A DNA stretch of 64,000 bases. Origin: Arenimonas sp. Lineage in GTDB: Bacteria; Pseudomonadota; Alphaproteobacteria; Rhizobiales; Rhizobiaceae. A program made the translations under genes and the position numbers. The stretch spans positions 32,594-96,593 of the forward strand of contig JAIBEK010000066.1 in NCBI GenBank assembly GCA_019459145.1. Reading direction: 5' to 3'. Below the pieces are notes generated by a model. That model made no database searches, had not been told where the DNA came from, and saw only the letters and a program-made list of their open reading frames with translations. Each line of letters begins with the position of its first letter. Within the stretch, counting starts at the first letter, position 1. This document shows positions 53,271 through 62,335 of the stretch, piece by piece.

Positions 53271-53933
53271 ATGAGCAGACAGGCATCGGGGCCGGGCGCG
53301 ACGCGGGCATCGCTCATCTCCGCGGCGCTCGAACTGTTCGGCAATCACGGTTATGACGCCGTATCGACCCGGCGGATCGCCGACCATGCCGCCGCCAATA
53401 TCGGCAGTATCGCCTATCATTTCGGCGGCAAGCCGGGCCTGCGCACGGCCTGCATCGAATATGTGATCGGCATCGTCCAGGAAAGCCTAGGCGCTTCCCT
53501 GACGAAGCCGCTGCCGCCCCATCTGACGGCGGACGAGGCGCTGGACATGCTGGACGGCATGTTCGCCACCATGATGCTGATCGGTGCGTCGCGCGAGGAT
53601 GCCGATCTGCTCTCGACCTTCATGACGCGGGAAATGGTGGTTCCGGGAGAGGTTGACGGCCTGCTGTACGAGCGCCTGGCAAAGCCGCTGCATGAGCGTT
53701 TCTGCCAGTTGTTCGCCATCGCGGTCGGCCATACGGGCGATGCTGGAGAACTGTCGCTGACCGTTTTCTCGCTCATCGGCCAGTCGGTGTTCTTCCGCAT
53801 CTGCAAGCCGGTCGTGGTCAAGCGCATGGGCTGGTCCGGCTTCGGGATTGACGAGGCGCAGGCGGCGATTGCCGTCTTTTCCGACAATCTCCGGGCGATC
53901 GTCGAGCGCCACCGCGCGCGCAACCTGGCGTGA
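53271..53933 (+). CDS. TetR-family regulator with CecR-like C-terminal domain
   Basis: 220 residues. N-terminal TetR helix-turn-helix (LISAALELFGNHGYDAVSTRRIADHAAANIGSIAYHFGGK) and a CecR/DUF1956-like C-terminal domain (EALDMLDGMFATMML; DLLSTFMTREMVVPG; FSLIGQSVFF), as in E. coli CecR (YbiH). ATG 53271 follows CGGAGG; an upstream ATG at 53247 adds eight residues. Possibly controls the hydrolase upstream or the phosphoesterase that converges with it. Confidence 0.85.
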   Translation: MSRQASGPGATRASLISAALELFGNHGYDAVSTRRIADHAAANIGSIAYHFGGKPGLRTACIEYVIGIVQESLGASLTKPLPPHLTADEALDMLDGMFATMMLIGASREDADLLSTFMTREMVVPGEVDGLLYERLAKPLHERFCQLFAIAVGHTGDAGELSLTVFSLIGQSVFFRICKPVVVKRMGWSGFGIDEAQAAIAVFSDNLRAIVERHRARNLA

Positions 53934-53936
53934 ACT

Positions 53937-54845
53937 TCAGCCCAGGAGGACCTGGTGATGCTCGTGGCGCAGTTTCACGGCGGCGTCGAACAGGGCGTAG
54001 CGGTCCCATTTCAGCTGCCAGGCGCCGGGCTCGCCACTGATCGAGAAGAGATTGTAGCCGGCCGGCGGTTTCGGCGCGCCGGGGCCTTGCGAGGCGGACG
54101 CGATGCCGACGACCGGCACGCGCTTTTCGCGCCCCTCCAGCCAGTAGAGCGTGTTAAGATGGGTATGGCCGTGCAGCACCAGTTCGGCGCCGCCCAAGGA
54201 GACCGCCGCGGCGAAGCGACGAATGCCGATCATGCGCTTGTGGGATGCGGCCGCACCGCGGATCGGCGGATGATGGATCATCACGACGCGGAACAGGCCT
54301 TCCTCCCCGGCAGCCTTGAGCAGGGCGGCCGTCTCGCGCGCCTGGCGGGCGCTGAAATAGCCGGTGGCGGAGAAGGGGGGCGTGGCGATCGAGGTGGAAC
54401 AACCGATCATCGCGACCGGCCCGCGCCGGCGGATATAGGGAAACAGCTTGTAGCCCTCCCGCCAGATCAGCGGATCGTCGTCGCCGCGCATATAGTCGTA
54501 CCAGGCCTGCACCGCCTTGTCGTGGGCGCCGGGCACATAGGCGTCGTGATTGCCGGGAACGACGGAGGTGTCGAGCGGTGCGCCAGCCTCGCGCAGCCAC
54601 TGGGCGACGAGACGGATCTCGATGCCGGTGGCGAGATTGACCAGGTCGCCGGTGATCGCCAGATGGTCGGGCTCGTGGCGGCGCAGGTCCTCGATCACCA
54701 GATCCAGCGCGTTGGTGAAAAGATGCTTGCGCCGGTTGCGGTGCCAGTTCACATAGCCGGTGATGCGCTTGGAGGCCAGTTCGCGGATGGTCAGGTTCGG
54801 GAGCGGGCCCAGGTGAACATCGGATATATGCGCGAGCTTGAACAT
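53937..54845 (-). CDS. Calcineurin-type metallophosphoesterase
   Basis: 302 residues. Metal-site motifs in order: HISDVHLG (Asp-His), ITGDLV, PGNHDAY, IHHPP and HGHTH. The family includes cyclic-nucleotide and other phosphodiesterases; no substrate can be assigned. ATG 54845 begins the core. It converges with the TetR gene and is divergent from the Nudix gene. Confidence 0.88.
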   Translation of the reverse strand: MFKLAHISDVHLGPLPNLTIRELASKRITGYVNWHRNRRKHLFTNALDLVIEDLRRHEPDHLAITGDLVNLATGIEIRLVAQWLREAGAPLDTSVVPGNHDAYVPGAHDKAVQAWYDYMRGDDDPLIWREGYKLFPYIRRRGPVAMIGCSTSIATPPFSATGYFSARQARETAALLKAAGEEGLFRVVMIHHPPIRGAAASHKRMIGIRRFAAAVSLGGAELVLHGHTHLNTLYWLEGREKRVPVVGIASASQGPGAPKPPAGYNLFSISGEPGAWQLKWDRYALFDAAVKLRHEHHQVLLG

Positions 54846-54886
54846 GGCGCCACTCTTAAAGACGCGGCGTGACGGGAGCAAGAAGA

Positions 54887-55378
54887 ATGAACCAGCAAAA
54901 GGGCCTGGATGAGGGGACGGGGCTCAGGCGGCGCCTGTTGCTGAAGGTGCTGCACGGCTATTTCGCCCTGTCGCGCGGCATGACGCTCGGCGTGCGGGCC
55001 GCCTGTTTCAACCCGCAAGGCGAGATCTTTCTCGTGCGCCACTCCTATGTTCCCGGCTGGTACATGCCGGGCGGCGGCGTGGAACGGGACGAGACGGCCC
55101 TGGCGGCGCTGGAAAAGGAATTGCGCGAGGAGGGCAATCTTCAGCTCACCGCCCCGCCGCAGCTCTTCCATGTCTATTTCAACCGCCGCATCAGCCCGCG
55201 CGACCATGTGCTGCTCTACCGCGCCGAAGTCACACAGACGGCGCCGCGGCTTGCCGACCACGAGATCGTCGAGGCCGGCTTCTTTAATCCGCGCGACCTG
55301 CCGAGGGACGTGACGGCGGCGACGCTGCGGCGGCTTGCGGAACTGAGCGGCGAAGCCAGCCCCGCCGATTTCTGGTGA
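54887..55378 (+). CDS. Nudix hydrolase
   Basis: 163 residues. The Nudix box is read as GGVERDETALAALEKELREEGNL: it keeps the Glu cluster but has Lys for the first Arg and Asn for the Gly of REUXEEXGU. PGWYMPGGG precedes it. Cleaves nucleoside diphosphate-linked compounds; substrate unknown. ATG 54887 has AAGAAGA upstream. Confidence 0.85.
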   Translation: MNQQKGLDEGTGLRRRLLLKVLHGYFALSRGMTLGVRAACFNPQGEIFLVRHSYVPGWYMPGGGVERDETALAALEKELREEGNLQLTAPPQLFHVYFNRRISPRDHVLLYRAEVTQTAPRLADHEIVEAGFFNPRDLPRDVTAATLRRLAELSGEASPADFW

Positions 55379-55388
55379 GCCGCCGCGC

Positions 55389-56369
55389 CTAGCCCAACGC
55401 GCCGCGGCCGTGCGGGCGGTCGAGGTCGAGGGCGGGACCGACGGGCACGACGCCGGTCGGATTGATGGTCTTGTGGCTGCGATAATAGTGGTGCTTGATA
55501 TGCCGCAGGTTCACCGTTTCCGCCACGCCGGGCGTCTGGTAGAGATCGCGGACATAGGCCGAGAGGTTCGGATAGTCGGCGATCCGGCGGATGTTGCACT
55601 TGAAATGGCCGACATAGACCGGATCGAAGCGCACCAGCGTGGTGAACAGCCGCCAGTCGGCTTCCGTCATGCGCGGGCCGAACAGATAGCGGCGGGTCGA
55701 AAGCCGCTCTTCCAGTTCGTCCAGCATGGCAAAGAGGGGCGTGACCGCGCTCTCATAGGCGTCTTGCGTGGTGGCGAAACCGGACTTGTAGACGCCGTTA
55801 TTGACCGCGTCATAGATGCGGTCGTTGAGCGCGTCGATGTCGTCCCGCAGATCGGCGGGGCAATAATCGCTGCCTTCGCCCGTCAGGCCGTTGAAGGCGG
55901 TGTTGAACATGCGGATGATGTCGGCCGACTCGTTGGAGACGATCGTTCCGGTCTGCTTGTCCCACAGCACCGGCACGGTGACCCGTCCGGAATAGGCCGG
56001 ATCGGCCTTCAGGTAGATCTGGTAGAGGAAGTCGGAACCGAACAGGTGGTCGACCGTCGCGCCGTCGCGGTCGTGGAATTCCCAGCCGTTTTCCAGCATC
56101 AGCGGATCGACGATCGACAGCGAGATCAGACCTTCCAGCCCTTTCAGCTTGCGGAAGATCAGCGTGCGGTGCGCCCAGGGACAGGCGAGCGAGACATAGA
56201 GATGATAGCGCCCGGCCTCGGCCTTGAAGCCCTTGCTGCCGGTCGGGCCGGCCGAGCCGTCGACGGTCACCCAGTTGCGAAACTGCGCCTTCGAGCGCTC
56301 GAAGCGGCCGGCTGTGGTTTTCGTGTCATACCAGACGTCGTGCCAGACGCCGTCAACGAGCATGCCCAT
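55389..56369 (-). CDS. Glutathionyl-hydroquinone reductase-type GST (Xi class)
   Basis: 326 residues, like E. coli YqjG. Nucleophile Cys63 in SLACPWAHRT; RFERSKAQFRNWVT at the N-terminus; ESADIIRMFNTAF and the helical C-terminal domain with RYLFGPRMTEADWRLF and HFKCNIRRI. Reduces glutathionyl-hydroquinones in detoxification of aromatic compounds. Starts MGM, so ATG 56369 or 56363. Confidence 0.92.
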   Translation of the reverse strand: MGMLVDGVWHDVWYDTKTTAGRFERSKAQFRNWVTVDGSAGPTGSKGFKAEAGRYHLYVSLACPWAHRTLIFRKLKGLEGLISLSIVDPLMLENGWEFHDRDGATVDHLFGSDFLYQIYLKADPAYSGRVTVPVLWDKQTGTIVSNESADIIRMFNTAFNGLTGEGSDYCPADLRDDIDALNDRIYDAVNNGVYKSGFATTQDAYESAVTPLFAMLDELEERLSTRRYLFGPRMTEADWRLFTTLVRFDPVYVGHFKCNIRRIADYPNLSAYVRDLYQTPGVAETVNLRHIKHHYYRSHKTINPTGVVPVGPALDLDRPHGRGALG

Positions 56370-56628
56370 CGGCGCTCTCCTGTCGTTTGTTCATGTCTGG
56401 CCTCATAGATACGCCTCGCGGCGCTTATTGGGAGATGCCAAGGGGTGAACACTGCGTTTTTCCATTGGACGGCCGGAAAATTTGCTGCTATCCGGGATTT
56501 CGCAAAAACGGATGACTCATTTTCAATGACCGAACCACGGACCCTGCGACGACGCTGATGCTTCCCGAACGCCCTTTCGGCGTCAACGAGAACCCATATC
56601 TCCGTCTGTCCTTACGGTCCGGTCATCC

Positions 56629-57204
56629 ATGAAAAATCACGACCTTGTCTACCTCACCGAGGATGCGTCGCACGACGCGGTCATCGAACATATCAACGAA
56701 GAAGCGTTTGGCCCCGGCCGGCATACCCGCGCGGCTGCCCGCATCCGCGAGCAGGGGCCGCATGACCGGCACCTGTCCTTCATCTGCGCCGACGACGGCG
56801 AGACCATCGCCTCGGTGCGGATGACGCCGGTGCTCGCCGGCTCGGTCAAGGGCCACCTGCTCGGGCCGCTCGCGGTCCGGCCCTCGCACAAGAACAGGGG
56901 GATTGGCCGGGAACTGGTGCGCATCGCTATCGAGGCGGCGCGCCGCGCCGGCTCCGAAGCCGTCATCCTGATCGGCGACCCACCGTATTACATGCCGCTC
57001 GGCTTCGAGAAGGTGGCCTGGAAGGCACTGGATTTTCCGGGCCCGGCCGATCCGGCGCGGGTGCTGGTCGTGCCGCTCGGCGCCGACGTGCACGAGCGGC
57101 TGAAAGGGCTGATCGCCTGGCGGCCGGAGGTGAGCGGTTGGGAGTGCGAGGCGGCCACGCAGGGCCGCCCGGCTTGTCGTTTCAGAGTGTCGAGTCGTAG
57201 TTGA
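56629..57204 (+). CDS. GNAT-family N-acetyltransferase
   Basis: 191 residues. Acetyl-CoA motif RPSHKNRGIGRELV (about 85-98), followed by VILIGDPPYYMPLGFEKV. The layout matches the YhbS-like group that is close to predicted N-acetyltransferases. Substrate unknown. Its 3' end overlaps the convergent MBL-fold gene by 23 bases. Confidence 0.87.
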   Translation: MKNHDLVYLTEDASHDAVIEHINEEAFGPGRHTRAAARIREQGPHDRHLSFICADDGETIASVRMTPVLAGSVKGHLLGPLAVRPSHKNRGIGRELVRIAIEAARRAGSEAVILIGDPPYYMPLGFEKVAWKALDFPGPADPARVLVVPLGADVHERLKGLIAWRPEVSGWECEAATQGRPACRFRVSSRS

Positions 57205-58156
57205 CCGGCACCCAGTCGAAATTGCTGTCGTCGCGCCTGACATGCCCGATGCCGGGAAATGCGATATGGGCGCCGGCGACCAGATAGCCCTCGGCCACCG
57301 CCTCGTCGAAGGCCTTGGCCCGTGCGGCGATCGCGGCGTCCTTGTCGTGATCGAATTCGATGGCCACATCCGGCTGGTCGAACTGCAAGACGTCGCCATG
57401 GGTGATGTCGCCCCAGAAGACGATCTTGCTGCCCTTGCTTTCCATCACGATGGCGCTGTGGCCCGCCGTATGGCCGGCCCTGAGGATCGAGCCGAAGCCC
57501 GGCAGGACATCGCCGTTGTCGGCGAAGGTCTCGAAGCGGCCCGCGTCGATATAGGGCGTCAGGGCGGCATGGGCCTCAGTGAACTGCGTCTTGATCGCCT
57601 CCGCTGCCTTCTGCCGTTCGGCCGGATCCCGCCAGAACGCTGCCTCGCGCGTGTTGACATGCAGAGTGGCGTTTTCGAAGACGCGCTTGCCATCGATGGC
57701 CAAACCGCCGGAATGGTCGGTGTGGACATGGGTGAGGATCACGTCATCGATATCGGCGGCGCTGTAGCCGGAGGCCTCGATATTGGTGACGAGATGGCCG
57801 AGCGAAGGTCCCAAGTATTTGCCGGTGCCGGCATCGATCAGCACGAGCCTGTCGCCGGTGTTGACCAGGAAGGCGTTGACCGAGGTCTCCGTGGGGTTGC
57901 CCTGGAAGGCGGTAGCAAGGGCGGCTGTCGCCTTTTCTTCGGTGGTGTTTTTATAGAGCTTGGCCAGCGGCAGGGAAATGGTGCCGTCGGAGAGCGCGGT
58001 GACCTCGACGGCGCCGAGGTTCAGACGATAGAAACCCGGTGCCTGGCGCGCCGCAAACGGCGCCTTGGCATAGGCTGACAGGGGCAGTGTGGTTGTGGCG
58101 CCGGCGGCCAGCACCGCAGTGCCGGCGGTTTTGAGAATGGATCGACGTGTGTGCAT
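57182..58156 (-). CDS. MBL-fold metallohydrolase with Tat-like signal
   Basis: 324 residues. N-terminus HTRRSILKTAG is a twin-arginine-type signal with a hydrophobic stretch to about residue 30, so export is likely. Zinc motifs: THVHTDHSGGL, HTAGHS, and GDITHGD. Similar proteins are quorum-quenching-like or alkylsulfatase/glyoxalase-type hydrolases; no substrate assigned. ATG 58156. Divergent from a LysR regulator, which is its probable controller. Confidence 0.87.
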   Translation of the reverse strand: MHTRRSILKTAGTAVLAAGATTTLPLSAYAKAPFAARQAPGFYRLNLGAVEVTALSDGTISLPLAKLYKNTTEEKATAALATAFQGNPTETSVNAFLVNTGDRLVLIDAGTGKYLGPSLGHLVTNIEASGYSAADIDDVILTHVHTDHSGGLAIDGKRVFENATLHVNTREAAFWRDPAERQKAAEAIKTQFTEAHAALTPYIDAGRFETFADNGDVLPGFGSILRAGHTAGHSAIVMESKGSKIVFWGDITHGDVLQFDQPDVAIEFDHDKDAAIAARAKAFDEAVAEGYLVAGAHIAFPGIGHVRRDDSNFDWVPVNYDSTL

Positions 58157-58253
58157 GGTGGCACTCCCGATTGTTCGATAGGACGAAGCGGCCTTGCAAG
58201 AACCTTTCAAACAGGTATCTATGGCGAGGTCAGCAATCAAATCGATGCGGCTC

Positions 58254-59216
58254 ATGGATACTATCGATCATTTCAATCTGCGTTCCTTTGACCTCAACCT
58301 TCTGGTGGCCTTCGACGCCCTGATGGCGGAGGGCAGCGTGACCAAGGCGGCGCGGCGGCTGAAGATCCAGCAGCCGGCTATGAGTCATGCGCTCTCGACG
58401 CTCCGGGTGCTGTTCCAGGACGAGTTGTTCCTGCGCAACGGCCAGACCATGCAGCCGACGGCGCGGGCGCGCAGCCTGTCTGGACCAATCCGCCAGGCAT
58501 TGAAGCAGGCACAGACGGCTCTGACGGCGGCCGATATGTTCGATCCGGCGACCGAGCAGCGTGTCGTGCGGATCGGCATGTCGGCGGAGGTGGAACTGCT
58601 ACTGCTGCCGGATCTGACGGCGCGGTTGCGCCGGCTGGCGCCGGGTATCAAGATCCTGGCGCGCGGCTGCCAGCCGGACGAGGTGGACGGCATGCTCGAC
58701 GGCGGTGCCATCGATCTCGCTGTCGGCTGCACCTATGCCCAGGCCAACCGGCGGATCTGCGAGGTGCTGTTCGACGCCGAGGTGGCCTGCTGCTACAATC
58801 CAAAATTGCTGACGCTGGACAATCCGGTGTCGATCGAGGCCTATCTGGCCGCTGACCACGCCGTCATCTCGCAATCGGAGAGCCTGCATGGCTGCATCAA
58901 GGAAGCGCTGGAATTTGCCGGCGTGGAATTGAACATCGTCACGGCTGCGCCCGATTTCATGTCGGTCCTGGCGACAGCCCGCATCAGCCCGGTGATCGCC
59001 ACGGTCTCGGCGCGGATCGCCCAGAGCTACGGACCGCTGCTCGGGCTGGTGACCAGTCCAGTGCCGCTGACCTTGCGGTTCCTGCCGGTCGCCATGGTCT
59101 GGCCGACCCATTCCGACAATGATCTTGCCGGGCGCTGGCTGCGTCAGCAGATCCGCGAGGTGATGAGCGAGCCCCTCACGGTGACGCCGGCCATGGGCCT
59201 TAAAATCGCTTCATGA
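58254..59216 (+). CDS. LysR-family transcriptional regulator
   Basis: 320 residues. N-terminal helix-turn-helix FDLNLLVAFDALMAEGSVTKAARRLKIQQPAMSHALSTLR and a C-terminal inducer-binding domain. The start LRSFDLNLL resembles NodD/NodD-like and other LysR groups, but no nod gene is near. ATG 58254 starts the family homology; longer in-frame starts to 58194 are unlikely. Divergent from the MBL-fold gene across about 97 bases. Confidence 0.88.
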   Translation: MDTIDHFNLRSFDLNLLVAFDALMAEGSVTKAARRLKIQQPAMSHALSTLRVLFQDELFLRNGQTMQPTARARSLSGPIRQALKQAQTALTAADMFDPATEQRVVRIGMSAEVELLLLPDLTARLRRLAPGIKILARGCQPDEVDGMLDGGAIDLAVGCTYAQANRRICEVLFDAEVACCYNPKLLTLDNPVSIEAYLAADHAVISQSESLHGCIKEALEFAGVELNIVTAAPDFMSVLATARISPVIATVSARIAQSYGPLLGLVTSPVPLTLRFLPVAMVWPTHSDNDLAGRWLRQQIREVMSEPLTVTPAMGLKIAS

Positions 59217-59619
59217 GCCAGGTGATGGCGTAGTCGCCGGTGAAGTTGTCGAGCGTGCCGAAAACCGAATAGCCCTGCCGCTCATAGGCGCGGCGGGCGT
59301 CGGGATTGATCGTGTCGATATAGGCACCCTTGCAGCCGCGCGCCTTCGCCTCGTCCTCCGCCCTTTGCAGCAGCGCCCCGGCCAGCCCCTGGCCGCGCAA
59401 GTGATCCGGCACGAACAGCATTTCCACATAAAGCCAGCCGCGTCCGGTATAACCGACAAGCCCGCCCTCGACCTGTCCTTCCGCATTGGTCAGCGGAATG
59501 AACAGGTCGCGCCGGTCGGTCGGCCCGAGCAGGGCATTGTTGTGCGCCTTGATCCCGGCGAGGATGGTTTCACGGGCGTCGTCGGGGACGGTTTCGGAGA
59601 GGGGGAGGGTGTCGGGCAT
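59200..59619 (-). CDS. GNAT-family N-acetyltransferase, small
   Basis: 139 residues. Acetyl-CoA motif FVPDHLRGQGLAGALLQRAED (about 71-90), then GCKGAYIDTINPDARRAYERQGY. Substrate unknown. Converges with the LysR gene, 3' ends overlapping by 17 bases. Confidence 0.87.
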   Translation of the reverse strand: MPDTLPLSETVPDDARETILAGIKAHNNALLGPTDRRDLFIPLTNAEGQVEGGLVGYTGRGWLYVEMLFVPDHLRGQGLAGALLQRAEDEAKARGCKGAYIDTINPDARRAYERQGYSVFGTLDNFTGDYAITWLMKRF

Positions 59620-59709
59620 GGGGCGAGGTTAGGGGGAATTGGGGTGGGTGTCGATGGGGGATTGACGCGCGCACGAAAGGGGTTGATGGATTGACGGCTG
59701 CGCTTGCCC

Positions 59710-60540
59710 TCAGTTCCGATTAAGCCCCATCTCGCGGCTCTGCAACTTGTGCTTCCAGCGCGTCTCCAGCGTTGTCAAATCGGTGATCGTTGCCCCGCTC
59801 CCAACAGTCTCAAGGATCGAAACCTGATAATTGCTTGGGTCGCGACTCTTCAGCCCGACATTGCCGCCATGCCCTGTGACGAAGTATTCGCGCCAACGGC
59901 CCATAAAACCTTCTGTTCCAGATGCCATTCCGACGTATTGCTCGCGTGTCCTGGGGCACGTCAGCAGGTAAATGCCGCGCGTGGATGACAGTGCCGCTGT
60001 CCAGGTCGTGGGCAAGTTTTCAACATCAGACAGGTTGAAGATGAGCGCCGGAAAGCCCGGAAAGGGAGGCTCGCCGAGGTTTTTGCGCAATTCCACAATC
60101 GGCTTCTGGACGCTGTCGCCTCTTTGGATCCAAGAACGATAGCCAGCGCCCCATTCGATCCAGAGTCGTCCGGCATACTCAGCCAGTTCGGGAAGGAGTC
60201 GGAGCTTATAGAAAAGACAACTGCTGGCTTCCTCTATGCCTCCTGTAACAGGATGTGGCCGGTTCGCGGGAAGAACACCGACCAACTCCGCCGAATAGAG
60301 ACCTACAAAAAGGGTCTCTCGATTTGGTGCGCCGACAAACGATGCCCAATAAGGAGCCCGTAAACGCGCCTCGTCTCCAATCGCTTGCGTTTCCTGATAT
60401 GCCTCGAAACGCTCGCGATAGTCGCGCCAAAGCACGTAGGGCGAGGGATAGCCAGTATAGCGATTATCCTGATGCCGAAGCAGTCTTACGGCACTTCGCT
60501 CTATTCCGGCGAAGTCCAGCAGACTAGCAAATGATAACAT
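59710..60540 (-). CDS. GIY-YIG-domain protein with unknown N-terminal region
   Basis: 276 residues. The C-terminal ~95 residues form a GIY-YIG nuclease-like domain: GIYLLTCPRTREQYVGMASG, RWREY, and the Glu in LETRWKHKL. The N-terminal ~175 residues have no motif that I recognise (YPSPYVLWRDYRERFEAYQ; RLWIEWGAGYRSWIQ). GIY-YIG proteins cleave DNA; stand-alone ones can be mobile or defensive. Starts an accessory stretch with toxin-antitoxin genes. No other part of a known system adjoins. Confidence 0.78.
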   Translation of the reverse strand: MLSFASLLDFAGIERSAVRLLRHQDNRYTGYPSPYVLWRDYRERFEAYQETQAIGDEARLRAPYWASFVGAPNRETLFVGLYSAELVGVLPANRPHPVTGGIEEASSCLFYKLRLLPELAEYAGRLWIEWGAGYRSWIQRGDSVQKPIVELRKNLGEPPFPGFPALIFNLSDVENLPTTWTAALSSTRGIYLLTCPRTREQYVGMASGTEGFMGRWREYFVTGHGGNVGLKSRDPSNYQVSILETVGSGATITDLTTLETRWKHKLQSREMGLNRN

Positions 60541-60646
60541 GATCTCTTTCCGCTCGGCCCCAACAGTCTAAGCAAGTGGTCTTCGCATCGCCGTAGAAAA
60601 GCCCGGCTGTCGTGCTCTCGCAGAATACCTTGTTCTGCCGTTTCTG

Positions 60647-60892
60647 TCATGGCAGCGCTTGAGGCGGTGCGGTGCCGTCCAAGCTTATTGAGCCAGTCTT
60701 CGGTCCCCTACCGTTCCTCTCACGCCACCACGTCGCCGACATCGCTAGCAGCAGCACGGCGAGCCCCGCAAAGCCGGCAAACAGCGGGAGCGTATTGACG
60801 CCCTTCAGCACCGTTTCGTCGGTCAACCGCACCAGCGGGCGGCGGGTGTCGATGGGGGCTGGCGGCACGATCATCGGCAGATTGTTGAACAT
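60647..60892 (-). CDS. Small membrane protein, probably frameshifted fragment
   Basis: 81 residues with one helix ([19 protein letters not shown]). The 3' part is nearly the same as the fragment at 62621-62665. There the sequence reads SATWWREGR then stop; here two extra bases after WWRE shift past that stop and add about 18 residues (RNGRGPKTG...). So the intact gene ended at WWREGR. The N-terminus is also short; it may be the C-terminal remnant of a longer protein. Confidence 0.5.
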   Translation of the reverse strand: MFNNLPMIVPPAPIDTRRPLVRLTDETVLKGVNTLPLFAGFAGLAVLLLAMSATWWRERNGRGPKTGSISLDGTAPPQALP

Positions 60893-60942
60893 TGTCGGCC
60901 TGAGTCAACTCTGCTAGCTGGGTTCGAGCCCGTGTCGATGGA

Positions 60943-61515
60943 GTGGCGACCTTGAGACTTGTTACCTTTCATGGTTCAGCCCAGGATGAGACTGCCTTGT
61001 CTGCATTCGCTCATGAGGTTGCGCCAGACTGGCCTCATCTGGCGCCGAGGGGGCCGATAGCCTCCGGAGAAGGATTCACATTCACCACGCGCCGTCCTGA
61101 CCGCAGTATTGATACAAGTGCGGTCGTTGCGCTTGCCAGAGAAACGCTGTCCCCGACAGGTGACCTGGGAGCAATGGGCGGAAAATTGGTGGCGCTCGGC
61201 TATTCCAGCGGGGCCATATTTATCTCGGCGCTGCTGTCGATCGCACCTGAACGGTTCGCCGGTGCTGTATTGCTACGCCCGGAGCCACTTGCAGATGATT
61301 TCGTGTTCCCTGCGATGGCTGCAATGCCCGTTCTCATCCTGTCTGGCAAGAACGATGACCGACGGACGCCATGCGCTGCGCCCCGGCTGGCCATGCAGCT
61401 TTCAGATGCCGGCTCGATAGTTACACATCATGCGCTTGAAGCGGGGCATGGATGGGCGCCGAACCGTGCAGATGCAATTTTGACTCGCTCGTGGCTCAGC
61501 CAGTTTTCTGCCTAG
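60943..61515 (+). CDS. Phospholipase/carboxylesterase-like alpha/beta hydrolase
   Basis: 190 residues from GTG 60943. VTFHGSAQDE at the start, nucleophile in ALGYSSGAIF (GYSSG), acid near LSGKNDDRR, His in EAGHGW. Similar to the MhqD/YtpP small esterase group. Converges with the antitoxin gene, 3' ends overlapping by four bases. Substrate unknown. Confidence 0.8.
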   Translation: MATLRLVTFHGSAQDETALSAFAHEVAPDWPHLAPRGPIASGEGFTFTTRRPDRSIDTSAVVALARETLSPTGDLGAMGGKLVALGYSSGAIFISALLSIAPERFAGAVLLRPEPLADDFVFPAMAAMPVLILSGKNDDRRTPCAAPRLAMQLSDAGSIVTHHALEAGHGWAPNRADAILTRSWLSQFSA

Positions 61516-61829
61516 GACGCAGTGTGCGAGGTGACCTTGTCGAGCGGTTGCACGGACAAGCGCATGCCCATGCTGCGAAGCAGGGCGCTCAGGTTGCGTA
61601 GTTCCGGATTCCCTGTTTCCGAGAGGGTCCGGTAGAGTTGCGTCGGGTTCAGTTCGGCCGACTTCGCGACGGCGGGCAGGCCGCCGAAGGCCTTGGTCAT
61701 CTGGCGAAGCGTCATCAGCAACTCCCCCTGGTCGCCGTCCGCCAGGATCGCGTCGAGCGTGGCAGCCGCCATCTGCGGATCATCTCGGAAGAGATCCGCC
61801 ATCGCATCGTCATGGCTGCGGTCTTTCAT
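61512..61829 (-). CDS. HI1420-type antitoxin, without adjacent RelE toxin
   Basis: 105 residues of the addiction-module antidote family: MADLFRDDPQMAAATLDAIL, then helix-turn-helix GLPAVAKSAELNPTQLYRTLSETGNPEL. ATG 61829 has AAGGAG eight bases upstream. The family normally pairs with a RelE-like toxin, but the gene upstream here is a PIN toxin with its own antitoxin, so it may be an orphan. Related to the remnant at 40715-40895. Confidence 0.78.
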   Translation of the reverse strand: MKDRSHDDAMADLFRDDPQMAAATLDAILADGDQGELLMTLRQMTKAFGGLPAVAKSAELNPTQLYRTLSETGNPELRNLSALLRSMGMRLSVQPLDKVTSHTAS

Positions 61830-61900
61830 CAACATCACTCCTTCAGTCGGTGCGGCTGAGAGCGGTTTGCCGCTTGGGTGCAGGACTTTGGGAAAAGATT

Positions 61901-62332
61901 TCAGCACACGATAACGTTGAAATACGGGGGCGAGGCGAGCCTCAGCATGACAGAATCCCGCGTAATGATGGCGATTTTCTTTACCCGGGCCGTTGCGATC
62001 AGATAGCAGTCACCTGGGTCCCTATGGCCCGTATCGGTCACCACCGCGGCTGCTTCGCAGGCAATTCTCTGGTGGATCGGCACGACGCGTGCCTTGGTTG
62101 CCCTTACAGCTTCTGAAAACCACTGGGACGGCGATTTGGTGCCGAGGCTTGGCGGATCCTTGTGTGGCGGTTTGCGCGACGCGATCGACAATTCCCAAGC
62201 GGTGATCGGCGACACGTAAAGTGTGCCGTTAGTCTGATTGTCGGCGATTGCGATCAGAGCTTCTTCCGACAGCGTGCCTGCAGCCGTTATCAGCCAGTAA
62301 AACGTGTGCGTATCGAGCAGCACACCGGCCAA
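61901..62332 (-). CDS. vapC: VapC-like PIN-domain toxin
   Basis: 143 residues from TTG 62332 (GTG three codons on is possible). PIN-domain acidic residues: LLDTHTFYW (Asp), TAWELSIA (Glu), DPGDCYLIATA (Asp). VapC toxins cleave tRNA or rRNA. It begins three bases after the stop of the gene at 62336-62545, the expected antitoxin position. Confidence 0.85.
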   Translation of the reverse strand: MAGVLLDTHTFYWLITAAGTLSEEALIAIADNQTNGTLYVSPITAWELSIASRKPPHKDPPSLGTKSPSQWFSEAVRATKARVVPIHQRIACEAAAVVTDTGHRDPGDCYLIATARVKKIAIITRDSVMLRLASPPYFNVIVC

Positions 62333-62335
62333 AGA

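Noticed and set aside
58254..59216. LysR regulator as NodD
   Set aside because: N-terminal resemblance is general to LysR proteins; no nod box or nod genes are nearby and it is divergent from an MBL-fold hydrolase.
60915..60937. Possible tRNA T-arm (GGGTTCGAGCCCG)
   Set aside because: The flanks do not fold into D-, anticodon- or acceptor-stems; single motif only.
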